Assembly: GCA_964428805.1 (NCBI GenBank)
Contig: CAYRZF010000001.1
Span: forward strand, 14,844 to 78,843
Reading direction: 5' to 3'
DNA: 64,000 nt
Origin: CAYRZF01 sp964428805
GTDB taxonomy: Bacteria > Methylomirabilota > Methylomirabilia > Rokubacteriales > CSP1-6
Shown: piece by piece, positions 27,205-35,518 of the stretch
Layout of the letters: each line of letters begins with the position of its first letter
Numbering within the stretch: the stretch's first letter is position 1
Notes under the pieces: generated by a model
Told to the model about the DNA's origin: nothing
What the model saw: the letters and a program-made list of their open reading frames with translations, nothing else
Databases searched by the model: none
Translations under genes and position numbers: made by a program

Positions 27205-28391
27205 GCACCCTCCAGAACGAGCGCCGCGTTGCACCCGCCGAACCCCAGCGATGTGCTGAGGCTGATCCGCGGGCGGCAGGGCCGCGGTCCCGTGGAAACG
27301 AAATCGAGATCGCAGTCGGGGTCGGGTTGCTCCAGGTTCAGGGTGTGGGGGATCTGGCCGTGACGCCAGGCCAAGAGACACATGATCGCTTCCAGCGTCG
27401 CCGCGGCCCCCATGGTGTGGCCGGTGTGGGCCTTCATCGAGTTCACCGGGACCGCGTAAGCCCGACGACCCAGAACGCGCTTGAGCACCGCGGTCTCGAT
27501 CTTGTCATTCAGCGGCGTACCGGTGCCATGGGCACTGACAAACTCGATCTCCTCGGGCGAGATCCCGGCCTGACTCATGGCGCCCCGGATCGAGACCTCG
27601 AGCCCTCGCCCGTTCGGATCCGGTGCTGCGATGTGGGAGCCGTCGCTCGCGCTGGCGTGGCCGAGGAGGTACCCGAGGCATTTCCCCCCGCGCTCGGCGG
27701 CGTCCCGCTCGCGCTCCATCAGGACCAACCCGGCCGCCTCCCCCAGTAATAGCCCGCTCCGCCGGCGATCGAAGGGACGAACCTCGTCGCGCGTCAGCGA
27801 CCGGAGCACGTCAAACCCTCTCATCACGAACCGGCAGAGGATGTCATAGCCTCCCGCCACCGCGACGTCGGCGGCGCCGTTCCGCAGCAGATCAGCCGCG
27901 AGCCCGAGCGCTGTGGCTCCCGAGGCGCAGGCCGTGGAAATCGTCAGCACCGGCCCCTCCGCTCCCAGCCACTGCCCCAGGGCTCGCGCGGGACTGTCGT
28001 AGAAGGCTCCCGCAAGGCGCGATGGCCGCCTCTCGCCACGCAGGGCGCGCTCGCCCTCTTCGACCCCGCCCAACGCCGTGCCCAGCACCACGGCGACGCG
28101 GCGCGGGTCGGCAGCGAGCGGCCGGCCTCCGACGTGGGCCACCAGTTCGTCGGCGGCGGCGATCAGCAGGCGGGAGGCGCGGCAGTCGGTGGAGACCTCT
28201 TCTGGTCGCTCCCGGACCAGTTTCTTGATCTCGCCCGCGCGGGGGACCCGGAGGTCGTCCACCGGGAACCGTTCGATCCGGGAAATCCCCGACGCGCCTG
28301 TGACGAGCGCCGACCAAAACGCGTCGAGGTCCTGCCCGATCGGCGTGACAACGCCGGCCGTCACAATCGCGATGCGGTCGGCTTCAGCCAC
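27201..28391 (-). CDS. Beta-ketoacyl-ACP synthase, second intact copy
   Basis: 396 residues from the GTG at 28391. The nucleophile is C155 in ISTACASGATA. The histidines are in SAHGTGTPLND and KAHTGHTMGAAA. The C-terminal loop is STSLGFGGCNAAL. It is distinct from the second ketosynthase of the operon and may initiate the chain or accept a different starter. Its start overlaps the acyltransferase stop by eight bases. Both ketosynthases keep the KxxxxGH segment needed for malonyl-ACP use. Confidence 0.92.
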   Translation of the reverse strand: MAEADRIAIVTAGVVTPIGQDLDAFWSALVTGASGISRIERFPVDDLRVPRAGEIKKLVRERPEEVSTDCRASRLLIAAADELVAHVGGRPLAADPRRVAVVLGTALGGVEEGERALRGERRPSRLAGAFYDSPARALGQWLGAEGPVLTISTACASGATALGLAADLLRNGAADVAVAGGYDILCRFVMRGFDVLRSLTRDEVRPFDRRRSGLLLGEAAGLVLMERERDAAERGGKCLGYLLGHASASDGSHIAAPDPNGRGLEVSIRGAMSQAGISPEEIEFVSAHGTGTPLNDKIETAVLKRVLGRRAYAVPVNSMKAHTGHTMGAAATLEAIMCLLAWRHGQIPHTLNLEQPDPDCDLDFVSTGPRPCRPRISLSTSLGFGGCNAALVLEGA

Positions 28392-29310
28392 TCGCAGGGC
28401 CCCAAAAATCGTAGAAGTTGAACCACTGGTCGGGATGGGCCGACACGTGCCGCTGGATGACGGCCACCAGCTGGCGGAGGCCGGTCTCCTCGCCACCCGC
28501 TCCGACCCAGATGGGGGCCTCCTGGACAATCCGGTAGGCTCCCGCGTCCCCCAGAACGCAGAATGCCGGGAGCACCGGGGCCCCGGAGGCCCGGGCCAGG
28601 AGGAACGGGCCGAGCGGAAACGCGGCCGCATCGCCGAAGAACGGCAGGCGCACGTCGGCGCGCCCGCCGGTCGCGCGATCGCCCTGGACGGCGACGATCT
28701 CATTACGCCGGAGCGCGGCAAGGAGCGCGAGGGACGTCGTCGGGGCTTCACGCGTCACGAATCGGACCCCATTGGCGTCGTGGCGAAGGAAAGCCTCGAC
28801 CGAGGGGTCCTCTTCCGCGGAGAGCACCACGTGGGTGGCGCGCCCCAGCCTCATTGCCAGGAGCCGACCTCCCAGTTCCCAGTTCCCGAGGTGGGCCGTC
28901 GCGACGATCAGCCCGCGCCCGGGCGCCGCCGCCGCTGCCAGGTGCTCCTCGCCGTCCACCCCGTCGAAGTAGGGGCGGAGCATCGCCACCGGCGCCCGGT
29001 TGAGCGTGAGCAGGTCGGCAAAGCAAAGCGCGAAATTTCTGAAGGTCCTCGAGACCGCGGCGTCAAGGCTCCTCTCATCCGCGCCTGGGAGAATCCGCCC
29101 CAGGTTTTGTCGGATGCTTTCCCGCTCCACGGGCAGGATTCTCAGGGCGACGCGCGCCAATACCACGGCCAAGGCGCGGCGCCCGCGGCGAGGCAGAGCC
29201 TGCGCGGCGAGGCTCGCGAGGCGGTAGTATCTGCCGCGGTTGTACGGGTGGGAGTACCACCGGCGCGAGCGTCCCGGCGCTCCAAGCGTGAGGGCCCCGG
29301 AGACGTCCAT
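28384..29310 (-). CDS. LpxL/HtrB-type lysophospholipid acyltransferase
   Basis: 308 residues. The catalytic HX4E motif is in VATAHLGNWELGG, followed by GVRFVTRE and VQGDRATGGRADVRLPFFG, the usual pattern of the Kdo2-lipid A acyltransferase family. The end PDQWFNFYDFW is also conserved. Such enzymes are inner-membrane-associated and transfer an acyl chain from ACP to a hydroxyl of a lipid. Aryl-polyene clusters carry relatives that load the polyene on its lipid head. Seven bases separate it from the upstream lipoprotein gene. Confidence 0.88.
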   Translation of the reverse strand: MDVSGALTLGAPGRSRRWYSHPYNRGRYYRLASLAAQALPRRGRRALAVVLARVALRILPVERESIRQNLGRILPGADERSLDAAVSRTFRNFALCFADLLTLNRAPVAMLRPYFDGVDGEEHLAAAAAPGRGLIVATAHLGNWELGGRLLAMRLGRATHVVLSAEEDPSVEAFLRHDANGVRFVTREAPTTSLALLAALRRNEIVAVQGDRATGGRADVRLPFFGDAAAFPLGPFLLARASGAPVLPAFCVLGDAGAYRIVQEAPIWVGAGGEETGLRQLVAVIQRHVSAHPDQWFNFYDFWGPASG

Positions 29311-29316
29311 GGCGGC

Positions 29317-30144
29317 CTAAAGCAGCGGCGAGTAGTACATACGGAAGGCGCGGATCGGTCCGGGCTTCGTGTCGAACAGGCGCGTGGCCCAAAAGCGGAG
29401 GGGTTCGCGCTGAAAGCTGATAACCCCGGGGCGGGCGGGCTCGTTGGGGTCATACACGCTGAACTCCACCGCATCGTCGGTGATCCGGTAGGCGTAGGCC
29501 ACGACCCCGTGGTTCAGCTCGGGGGTCGGCCAATTGGTGACGAGCAGCTGAACGGGCCGCCCAGTGCGGAGCTCCGCGAGCACCTCCGCAGCCACGCGCT
29601 CTTGGTGCCTTCCTCCGAACGGCAAGGTGGCGCGCCAGTTCGTCCAGTGGACCATCGTCCAGAATCGGGAGCCGAGCCCGGCCTTGACCGCCACCTCCTC
29701 CGCGCGTGAGAGCTCCTGGAGACTACGGTAGCCGGGAATAACCACCCGCTCTTCGGGGGGGAGCGCCTCCTCCCAGGGGGAGCGTGACCGGACCTGGCGC
29801 ACCAGTTCCACGTACGCCTCAGAAGGAAGCTTTGCCAGACTCGGGTCGAAGCGCGCGAACTTCAAAAATTGCACGACACCGCGAGTCATCACGAAGCAGT
29901 AATTCGCGTAAAGATCATCCCGCCCGGGGTTCAGCGACCTCACCTCGTTGGGGAAGGCGAAGGTGTCCTCACCGAAGTGGAAGACCGGCGCCGCGAGCGG
30001 CTCGCGGAGCGACGTCTCGAGCGGCGCCACCGAGGCGCATCCCGTCGCAACCAGGAGCGCCGCGACGAGGAACAGACGCAGCCATCCCGGGCCGAGTCGG
30101 CCCCGGCCCCGTGCGGCTGGTGGGGTCAACCAAGGTGTGTCCAC
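29317..30144 (-). CDS. Lipoprotein with a possible papain/C39-like fold
   Basis: 275 residues. A signal peptide ends at the lipobox ATGC36. In the mature protein a Cys in YANYCFVMTRGVVQF (C83), a His in ELNHGVVAYAY (H212) and an Asp in FSVYDPNEP (D232) lie in the order of the Cys-His-Asp triad of papain-like C39 peptidases and transglutaminase-like enzymes. The spacing is plausible but the family is not certain. It is probably the first gene of the ketosynthase operon and may process or bind a periplasmic partner. It lies in the outer envelope by its lipobox. Confidence 0.6.
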   Translation of the reverse strand: MDTPWLTPPAARGRGRLGPGWLRLFLVAALLVATGCASVAPLETSLREPLAAPVFHFGEDTFAFPNEVRSLNPGRDDLYANYCFVMTRGVVQFLKFARFDPSLAKLPSEAYVELVRQVRSRSPWEEALPPEERVVIPGYRSLQELSRAEEVAVKAGLGSRFWTMVHWTNWRATLPFGGRHQERVAAEVLAELRTGRPVQLLVTNWPTPELNHGVVAYAYRITDDAVEFSVYDPNEPARPGVISFQREPLRFWATRLFDTKPGPIRAFRMYYSPLL

Positions 30145-30147
30145 AGC

Positions 30148-30339
30148 TCAATATTCTACCCCAGGATCCTCGATCTTCGACGAGAGATCCCAGAGACGCA
30201 CTGCCCGGTCATCCCCTCCAGAGATGGGCCAGCGTCCGTCGGCAGTGAACGCGACCGCGTACGTGGGTTCCGTGGGACTCCGGATCACGCCGGCCTCGCG
30301 CGCGATGCGCAGGTCCCAGAGGCGAATCGGCGAATCACG
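30148..30339 (-). pseudogene. WD40-repeat remnant
   Basis: About 63 codons encode two WD40 blades: DSPIRLWDLR and VAFTADGRWPISGGDDRAVR with RLWDLSSK. A frame continues upstream only through unrelated sequence, and there is no start signal. It seems to be the tail of a beta-propeller gene left behind by deletion. It separates the ketosynthase operon from the DUF4410 lipoprotein. Confidence 0.6.
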
Positions 30340-30389
30340 ATGTGCAGGGTCGAGGAGCCGACCGCGGGGCGGGAGGCGCCAAGCGCCGC

Positions 30390-30959
30390 TCAGTCGATCG
30401 GCTCTCCCCTCGACCATTTCAGCGTAGTTTCGGCCACGGTTTCCCCAAACCGCTTCATAAGATCCTCCGTGGTGACGAAGTGCCAGCCTCCAATCCCCAA
30501 GCCGCCCAGAAAGGACTCACGACCAGCGAACTTCGCGAGTGTCTTCCCGCTGGAATCCTTGATCTCAAAAACGCCCTTCACCTTGGCCTGGCCCGCCCCC
30601 ATCCCGATGAGGGCGCGCAGCGCCACGCTCCCCTTGTCAACCTCCGTGATCGTCCCCGAGAGCGTGATCGCCGATCCCACGGGCGTCGCAGGCGGCGTCT
30701 CCAGAACGGTCTCAAAGCCCTTTTTCTCGTTGAGCCATTGCACGACGCCCTTTCTGAAGTGGGGCTGGAGGGCCTCCCAGGTCGTGTCCTCCACCTTGAT
30801 CTCCCCCTTGATCTCCCCCAGGACGAACGTCGTGTACTTCTCGGGCGGGACCAAGTTAAGTTCGGGCTTCACCGACTGGAAGGTGCAGGCGGACATCCCC
30901 CCCATGAGAGCCGCCAGCGACAGGACAAGGACGAATCTCCCGATGAGCAGTCTTGGCAT
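30390..30959 (-). CDS. DUF4410-like lipoprotein
   Basis: 189 residues from the ATG at 30959. The signal peptide ends at a lipobox GGMSAC. The domain shows the DUF4410 features: VVQWLNEKKGFETVL, then GTITEVDKGSVALRALIG, a Gly/Ala block, FEIKDSSGKTLAKFAGRES and GGLGIGGWHF. Members are secreted lipoproteins of unknown function. The 244 bases upstream contain an N run and one extra copy of a 55-base contig overlap, but no other gene. Confidence 0.75.
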   Translation of the reverse strand: MPRLLIGRFVLVLSLAALMGGMSACTFQSVKPELNLVPPEKYTTFVLGEIKGEIKVEDTTWEALQPHFRKGVVQWLNEKKGFETVLETPPATPVGSAITLSGTITEVDKGSVALRALIGMGAGQAKVKGVFEIKDSSGKTLAKFAGRESFLGGLGIGGWHFVTTEDLMKRFGETVAETTLKWSRGEPID

Positions 30960-31027
30960 TGTCAGCGCCTCCCTCCGGCTTCCGCACTTTTTGCCCGTGA
31001 AATCGAGCACGAGGTCACCCCCGAGGA

Positions 31028-31127
31028 NNNNNNNNNNNNNNNNNNNNNNNNNNNNNNNNNNNNNNNNNNNNNNNNNNNNNNNNNNNNNNNNNNNNNNNNN
31101 NNNNNNNNNNNNNNNNNNNNNNNNNNN
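31028..31127. other. 100-base N run; false gap between overlapping contig ends
   Basis: Bases 30973-31027 and 31128-31182 are identical 55-base copies. The N run lies in the intergenic region between the DUF4410 and GGDEF genes. Confidence 0.9.
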
Positions 31128-31269
31128 CTCCGGCTTCCGCACTTTTTGCCCGTGAAATCGAGCACGAGGTCACCCCCGAGGACTCGGTGAAAAAGGCAAC
31201 GCGATGGCGATATTTTATCCCGGTCTGACGCCGGGTCAAGGGGCTCTTGCTAACTGTGGGTGCCCACGA

Positions 31270-31278
31270 TGCTACAAT
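31270..31278 (+). promoter_or_regulatory. Extended -10 promoter of the GGDEF gene
   Basis: TGC followed by TACAAT, nine bases before the GTG start at 31288. Transcription would begin a few bases before the start codon, leaving no room for a Shine-Dalgarno. Confidence 0.5.
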
Positions 31279-31287
31279 GAAAGCCGA

Positions 31288-32499
31288 GTGAAGAACGCTC
31301 TTGCGCGCCTCCTGCCGGGCGGTGTGGTGCTGCTCGCCGCCACGTTCCTCCCCCAGGTCGCGGCCCTCCGGGAATCGCTCCCGGCCCTCCTCCCGATCTA
31401 TTTCTCCGTCGTCTTCGGCGGGGGAATCCTGCTCGCCTGGCGGTTTGATCGGAGCCGCTTGGTCCTGGCACTCCTCGTCCTCGCCCTGGCCGACCGGGCG
31501 CTGCTCCACTTCGCCGCAGGCGATGCGCGGACGACGGACATCGGTCGGATCGTCTTCAATGCGGTCAGCCTGCTGCTGCCTGTGAACCTGGCGGCCCTCT
31601 CGTGGCTGGCCGAACGCGGGCTCCTGACCGCGCGCGGCAGGGTGAAGTTGATGGTCCTTGCGTTGCAGGTGCTCGGTGTCACCCTGATCTCCCGTTCCGA
31701 GCTCGCGTCCGTCGCCGCGTGGCTTGACCACGCATTCGTGGAGGCCGCATTTCCACGTACCATCGCCATCCCTCAGCCCGCGCTGCTGGCCTTCGGCCTC
31801 GCCTTCGTCCTTGTCGCCAGCCGCTTCCTCCGCCATCCGACCGTTCTGGAAAGCGGCTCCGTGTGGACGCTGGTCGCCGCCTTTCTCGCCTTGGGCACCG
31901 GCCCGGTGGGCGTCGTGTCCACGCTCTACCTGACCACCGCGGGACTCATCCTCGTCGTGTCGCTCGTCGAGACCTCTCACGGCATGGCCTATAGCGATGA
32001 GCTGACGGGACTGCCGGGACGGCGCGCGCTCAACGAAGCGCTCCTCAAGCTCGGCGACCGGTACACGATCGCGATGGTGGACATTGATCATTTCAAGCGG
32101 TTCAACGACGAGCATGGCCACGATGTCGGAGACCAGCTCTTGCGCTGGATCGGCGCGAGGCTGGCAACCGTCGGTGGCGGCGGCAAGCCCTTCCGCTATG
32201 GTGGCGAAGAATTCGCGGTGATCCTCCCCGGCAAGTCGGTGGCCGACGCCATGCCCCATCTCGAGGCTCTGAGAACCAGCATCTACGACTCGGCCTTCAC
32301 CGTGCGCGGGCGACGCCGGCCCCGGGAGAAACCGCCAAGACCGCGAACGAGCAGAGGCCAGAAAAAAGCGGTCGTCACGGTCAGTATCGGGGTCGCCGAC
32401 TCGGACCGCCACGACTCAACGCCGGACAAGGTGATCGAGGCCGCTGATACCGCGCTCTATCGCGCAAAGAGAGCCGGGCGAAACCGAGTCTCCACGTAA
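31288..32499 (+). CDS. Membrane-anchored diguanylate cyclase (GGDEF)
   Basis: 403 residues from the GTG at 31288; an in-frame ATG at 31204 would add an unlikely stretch over the promoter. About six to seven membrane helices cover residues 5-225. The GGDEF domain begins at DELTGLPGRRALNEAL, with metal-binding VDIDHFKRFND, GHDVGDQLLRWI and the active-site YGGEEF. No RxxD inhibitory site is seen five residues before it. A basic Pro/Arg insert (about 340-360) is unusual. The protein should make cyclic di-GMP. The N-terminal domain may sense a membrane signal. Confidence 0.88.
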   Translation: MKNALARLLPGGVVLLAATFLPQVAALRESLPALLPIYFSVVFGGGILLAWRFDRSRLVLALLVLALADRALLHFAAGDARTTDIGRIVFNAVSLLLPVNLAALSWLAERGLLTARGRVKLMVLALQVLGVTLISRSELASVAAWLDHAFVEAAFPRTIAIPQPALLAFGLAFVLVASRFLRHPTVLESGSVWTLVAAFLALGTGPVGVVSTLYLTTAGLILVVSLVETSHGMAYSDELTGLPGRRALNEALLKLGDRYTIAMVDIDHFKRFNDEHGHDVGDQLLRWIGARLATVGGGGKPFRYGGEEFAVILPGKSVADAMPHLEALRTSIYDSAFTVRGRRRPREKPPRPRTSRGQKKAVVTVSIGVADSDRHDSTPDKVIEAADTALYRAKRAGRNRVST

Positions 32500-32505
32500 T
32501 TTGCT

Positions 32506-33423
32506 CTAGCGGCCGAGGACTTCCCCGAGCCACCGTTCCACAATCGACGCGAGTTCGCCCTGGTGGCTGGAAAAGTTATGGCCGGCGCCGGTGATCTCCA
32601 CCAGATCCGCTCGGGGCGCCAGCGTCGCGGCCGCCTTCAGGCGTCGCCCGACCGCGGGCTCCACGAGGCGGTCCGCGGTCGCGTACACGAGCAGTACAGG
32701 GACTCTGACCCGCGCAATATTGCGAAACGGGTCGGACTTGGTCTGGGGCCCACGAAGGCTGACCAGGTGATCCGCCGAGTACAGGGCCTTGCCGAGCGGC
32801 CCGAGGTCCACCAGCATCAGCTCCTTGCCACGCTCGGCCGCCTGAAGGCGTTGCGCTTCCTCCAGGGTCCGCGTCGCGGCTTCGCGCCCGAAGCGTCGCA
32901 CGTTCCACTCGAACGCGTTTCCCGGTCCCGCCAGGAGCACCACCGCCCGGATGCGAGGATCCTGCGTTTCGGCCAGATAGAAGAGCACGCGGTTCGTCCC
33001 GAGGCTCGAGCCGATGATCGCCAGCGGCGCCACCCCGCGGCGCGACAGCTCATCGATGGCCGCCTGCTCGTCCCAGCGATTCTCCTCGAATAGCGTCGTT
33101 TTCGGACCCCCATTATGGTCGCGCATGTTAACCGCGAGCGTCATGAAGCCGCGCGGGGCCAGCCCGCGAGAGAGGTGCCCCGTCGAGCCCGAATAAAAGT
33201 TGGACGCGTAGCCGTGGATCAGCGCGACTCCCGCGCGCGGCGGGCGACCCACAGGGGCATAGACGAGCCCGGCGGTCTCGACGCCATCGGGGGTCGTCAG
33301 GCGGATAAACTCTGTGGAAATCCCGGGCGGCTGGGCGCCGGCGGCCAAGGCGAACAAGCTGACCGGGAGGGAGGCGATCAGAAGGCGACGAAGGGTCAGC
33401 AAGAAGAGGGCCCGCCCCCTCAT
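32506..33423 (-). CDS. Exported alpha/beta hydrolase
   Basis: 305 residues with an N-terminal hydrophobic signal or anchor (LLIASLPVSLFALAAGAQ). The hydrolase core has the oxyanion segment VALIHGYASNF, the nucleophile elbow GSSLGTNR, the acid in VYATADRLVEP and the His in ITGAGHNFSSH. It is thus a serine hydrolase of the dienelactone-hydrolase/prolyl-oligopeptidase-like group acting outside the cytoplasm. Substrate is unknown. It is convergent with the GGDEF gene, six bases away. Confidence 0.82.
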   Translation of the reverse strand: MRGRALFLLTLRRLLIASLPVSLFALAAGAQPPGISTEFIRLTTPDGVETAGLVYAPVGRPPRAGVALIHGYASNFYSGSTGHLSRGLAPRGFMTLAVNMRDHNGGPKTTLFEENRWDEQAAIDELSRRGVAPLAIIGSSLGTNRVLFYLAETQDPRIRAVVLLAGPGNAFEWNVRRFGREAATRTLEEAQRLQAAERGKELMLVDLGPLGKALYSADHLVSLRGPQTKSDPFRNIARVRVPVLLVYATADRLVEPAVGRRLKAAATLAPRADLVEITGAGHNFSSHQGELASIVERWLGEVLGR

Positions 33424-33494
33424 GGGCCCGTCATACTCCCCGCGCGGCCCGTTGTCAACGAACCGGTCGCGCAGGGCGGCGGGAAGGCGCGACT

Positions 33495-34010
33495 CTAGAC
33501 GCTGACGGTCAGCGCGAGACTGACGCTCTGGTCCTCACCGTCCTGGACCCCGCCGCGAGGGGGTGGGAACGGTTGGGCCTGGTTGACCGCGGTGCGGACG
33601 CTCTGGGCCACTTCGGGGTTGGGCGGGTCCACTGAGACCTTGAGCGAGACGGTTCGCCCGGCGGCGTTCAGGTGCAAAGCGAGCAACACCAGGTAGACTC
33701 CACGAGTGGTCGCGGGATAGCGCAGCTCCCGGTAGATTTTCTTCAAGATCCCATCCTCATAGCTCGCTTTCCAGTTCGCCGGCGGAGCCACCGGGCTCTT
33801 AAAGACAAACCAGCGGCGCTTTTTTGCCAAGGCTCGTCGGGCTCCCTGGCCCAGGGTCGCGAGGTAGGCCTGATACTGGGAGACCTTAACCCGGCAGCGC
33901 TGGCAGTAATCGCCCAGGACCTCGGACGAGCCGCACTTCGGGCACGTCTCCGTCAGGAGGCCTTCCTGGTGCGTTGGGCTTCGTCGCCCGGGGGTGCTCC
34001 TTCTGAACAT
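33495..34010 (-). CDS. Zinc-ribbon protein with a TonB C-terminal-like domain
   Basis: 171 residues, start ATG with GGAGGG upstream. Residues 20-42 form a zinc ribbon (CPKCGSSEVLGDYCQRC). Residues 75-171 have the pattern of TonB/TolA C-terminal domains: ILKKIYRELRYP, a strand VLLALHLNAAGRTVSLKV, then VRTAVNQAQPFPPP and a closing Val/Leu strand. There is no membrane helix between, which is unusual because TonB C-domains are normally periplasmic. The combination is unclear; it may be a cytoplasmic protein with a convergent fold. Confidence 0.6.
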   Translation of the reverse strand: MFRRSTPGRRSPTHQEGLLTETCPKCGSSEVLGDYCQRCRVKVSQYQAYLATLGQGARRALAKKRRWFVFKSPVAPPANWKASYEDGILKKIYRELRYPATTRGVYLVLLALHLNAAGRTVSLKVSVDPPNPEVAQSVRTAVNQAQPFPPPRGGVQDGEDQSVSLALTVSV

Positions 34011-34198
34011 AGGGCCCTCCCATGAGGTGGATCAAACGGGACATCTCTGTAGTGACCGGTGAACGGAGCAACCTTGCTGCCAGGCGTGGCCGGGCCCGAA
34101 CTTATTGAAACGACGGAGGGGTTCCCATCCCCGGCGATGCCATCTCAACACTTCAGGTTTGACAGGCGTCAGCGGGAGGACGGTGAACGGTCGCGCCG

Positions 34199-35146
34199 CT
34201 AGAGGTCTTCTTCGGCCGGTTCCGTCGGATAGCCGGCGTGAATCCAGACATTGAGCCCGCCCTTGAGGACCCAGACATCCGCCAATCCCTTGGCCCGAAG
34301 CGCCAGCGCCGCCCGGACGCTGGAGACCTCGTTGGGTCAGACGCAGTACGCCACGATCGTCTGATCGCGGGAGAGCGTCGCCGCGAGCCGGTCGAGCTCC
34401 TCATGATCGGCGCGGACCGCGCCGGGGATCCGGCGGGGTTTCTCCCTTACGGCCAGCGGTGTCCGCACATCGATCACGACCAGCCTCGCGCCATCTTCCT
34501 GGCGTCGCCGCAGCTCCGCGGGTGTAAGGCCGACCGTCCGCAGCGCCTTTCTGACGCGCAGGCGGAGCGCGAGCCGCCAGCCGACGTAGGCGAACCCGAA
34601 CCCGGCCAAGCCCCAGCCCACGAACACGCCCATCTGAGAGACAGCGGCCTGCGCCCGGTCCACGATCTCCCAGCCGAGGAAATAGCCGATCCCGACGGTG
34701 ACGACCGTGAAGATCACAGCGCCCCCCGTATCGTACGCCAGAAACAGCGGGAACTTCGCGCGCAGGGTTCCCATCAGCGGCGGGGCGATCGTGTTCAATC
34801 CGGGCAGGAACTTCGCCACCAGGAGGGTCGGCATTCCGTGGCGGAGGAAAAACCTTTCGGTCTTGCCCACGCACGTGTCGGGGTTCAGCGACAGGCGACA
34901 CAGGAACCCGAGCACCGGACGGCCGCGCCACCGCCCGAGGGCGTACCAGACCAGATCACCGATGAGCGCGCCTGAGATCGCGCCGACAATGATCAGCGGG
35001 AGCCCGAGCTTCCCGGCGCCGACGAGCGCTCCCGCGACGATGAGCACGACCAAACCCGGGAGCGGCAAGCCGAGATTCTCGAGAAGGATGACGCCGAATA
35101 CGACCACGTAGCCGTACCGGAGGAGCAGGGTCAGAACGTCGCTCAT
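34199..35146 (-). CDS. DedA-family membrane protein fused to a rhodanese domain; in-frame TGA, candidate selenocysteine
   Basis: 315 codons from the ATG at 35146 to the TAG at 34199, read through a TGA at 34337-34339 (codon 270). Residues 1-200 are a DedA/SNARE-associated membrane protein with ENLGLPLPGL and GALIGDLVWYALGR. Residues 210-315 are a rhodanese domain ending AYCV-TGA-PNEVSSVRAALALRAKG. Homologues have YCxCPNE, so the TGA replaces the second Cys. The 45 codons after it stay in frame and match the rhodanese fold (GGLNVWIHAGYPTEP). A hairpin follows the TGA at the right distance. Alternatives are a nonsense mutation or a base error. Confidence 0.75.
34303..34323 (-). promoter_or_regulatory. 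bSECIS-like hairpin after in-frame TGA
   Basis: On the minus strand CCAGCGTC pairs with GGCGCTGG (8 bp, one T-G) around the 5-base loop CGGGC. The loop starts 21 bases after the TGA and has G at its second position. Both agree with the bacterial SECIS rules (loop of 3-14 bases with a G in its first two, 16-37 bases from TGA). Confidence 0.6.
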
Positions 35147-35203
35147 GTGCCTTTTAGATGCGGCCAGTCTCCTGTGAGATTCACCGAGCATCCTCTTCCC
35201 GCG

Positions 35204-35212
35204 TGGTAGAAT
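35204..35212 (+). promoter_or_regulatory. Extended -10 promoter of small lipoprotein
   Basis: TGG followed by TAGAAT, six bases before the GTG start at 35219, so the transcript would be leaderless. Confidence 0.45.
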
Positions 35213-35218
35213 CGGCTG

Positions 35219-35518
35219 GTGAAAATCCTCCTGGCCCTTCTTCTGCCGCTGTTCGCCGCGGCGGGATGCGCCACGGAGTCGCCCGAAGAGAAGGCGGCCA
35301 AACGACTCGCTCAAGCAGAGGCCGCGATGGAAGAGTGCAAGCGCCGGGCCGGGCTCCAGGGGACGCCGACCCCTGATACCATGATCCTCGACGTGCCCGG
35401 CCAGCACGGCCAGCCCCTCACGACCGAGGGCGCCAACATCATCCGACTGAAAGTGGCCTGCCGGAGTGAGCTGGCGGAGTTGCTCTCGGCGAGGCAGGCG
35501 GAGGCCATCTCGCGGTGA
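35219..35518 (+). CDS. Small lipoprotein of unknown function
   Basis: 99 residues from a GTG start. The lipoprotein signal peptide MKILLALLLPLFAAAGC gives a lipid-attached Cys at 17. The rest is charged and helical (KAAKRLAQAEAAMEECKRRA) with two further Cys residues that could pair. No family recognised. Its stop overlaps the GTG of the next membrane-protein gene (GTGA). Confidence 0.65.
   Translation: MKILLALLLPLFAAAGCATESPEEKAAKRLAQAEAAMEECKRRAGLQGTPTPDTMILDVPGQHGQPLTTEGANIIRLKVACRSELAELLSARQAEAISR

Noticed and set aside
34199..35146. Simple nonsense-mutated pseudogene for the DedA-rhodanese gene
   Set aside because: Not excluded, but the frame after the TGA is intact and conserved, TGA replaces a usual Cys, and a SECIS-like hairpin is present, so selenocysteine is preferred.
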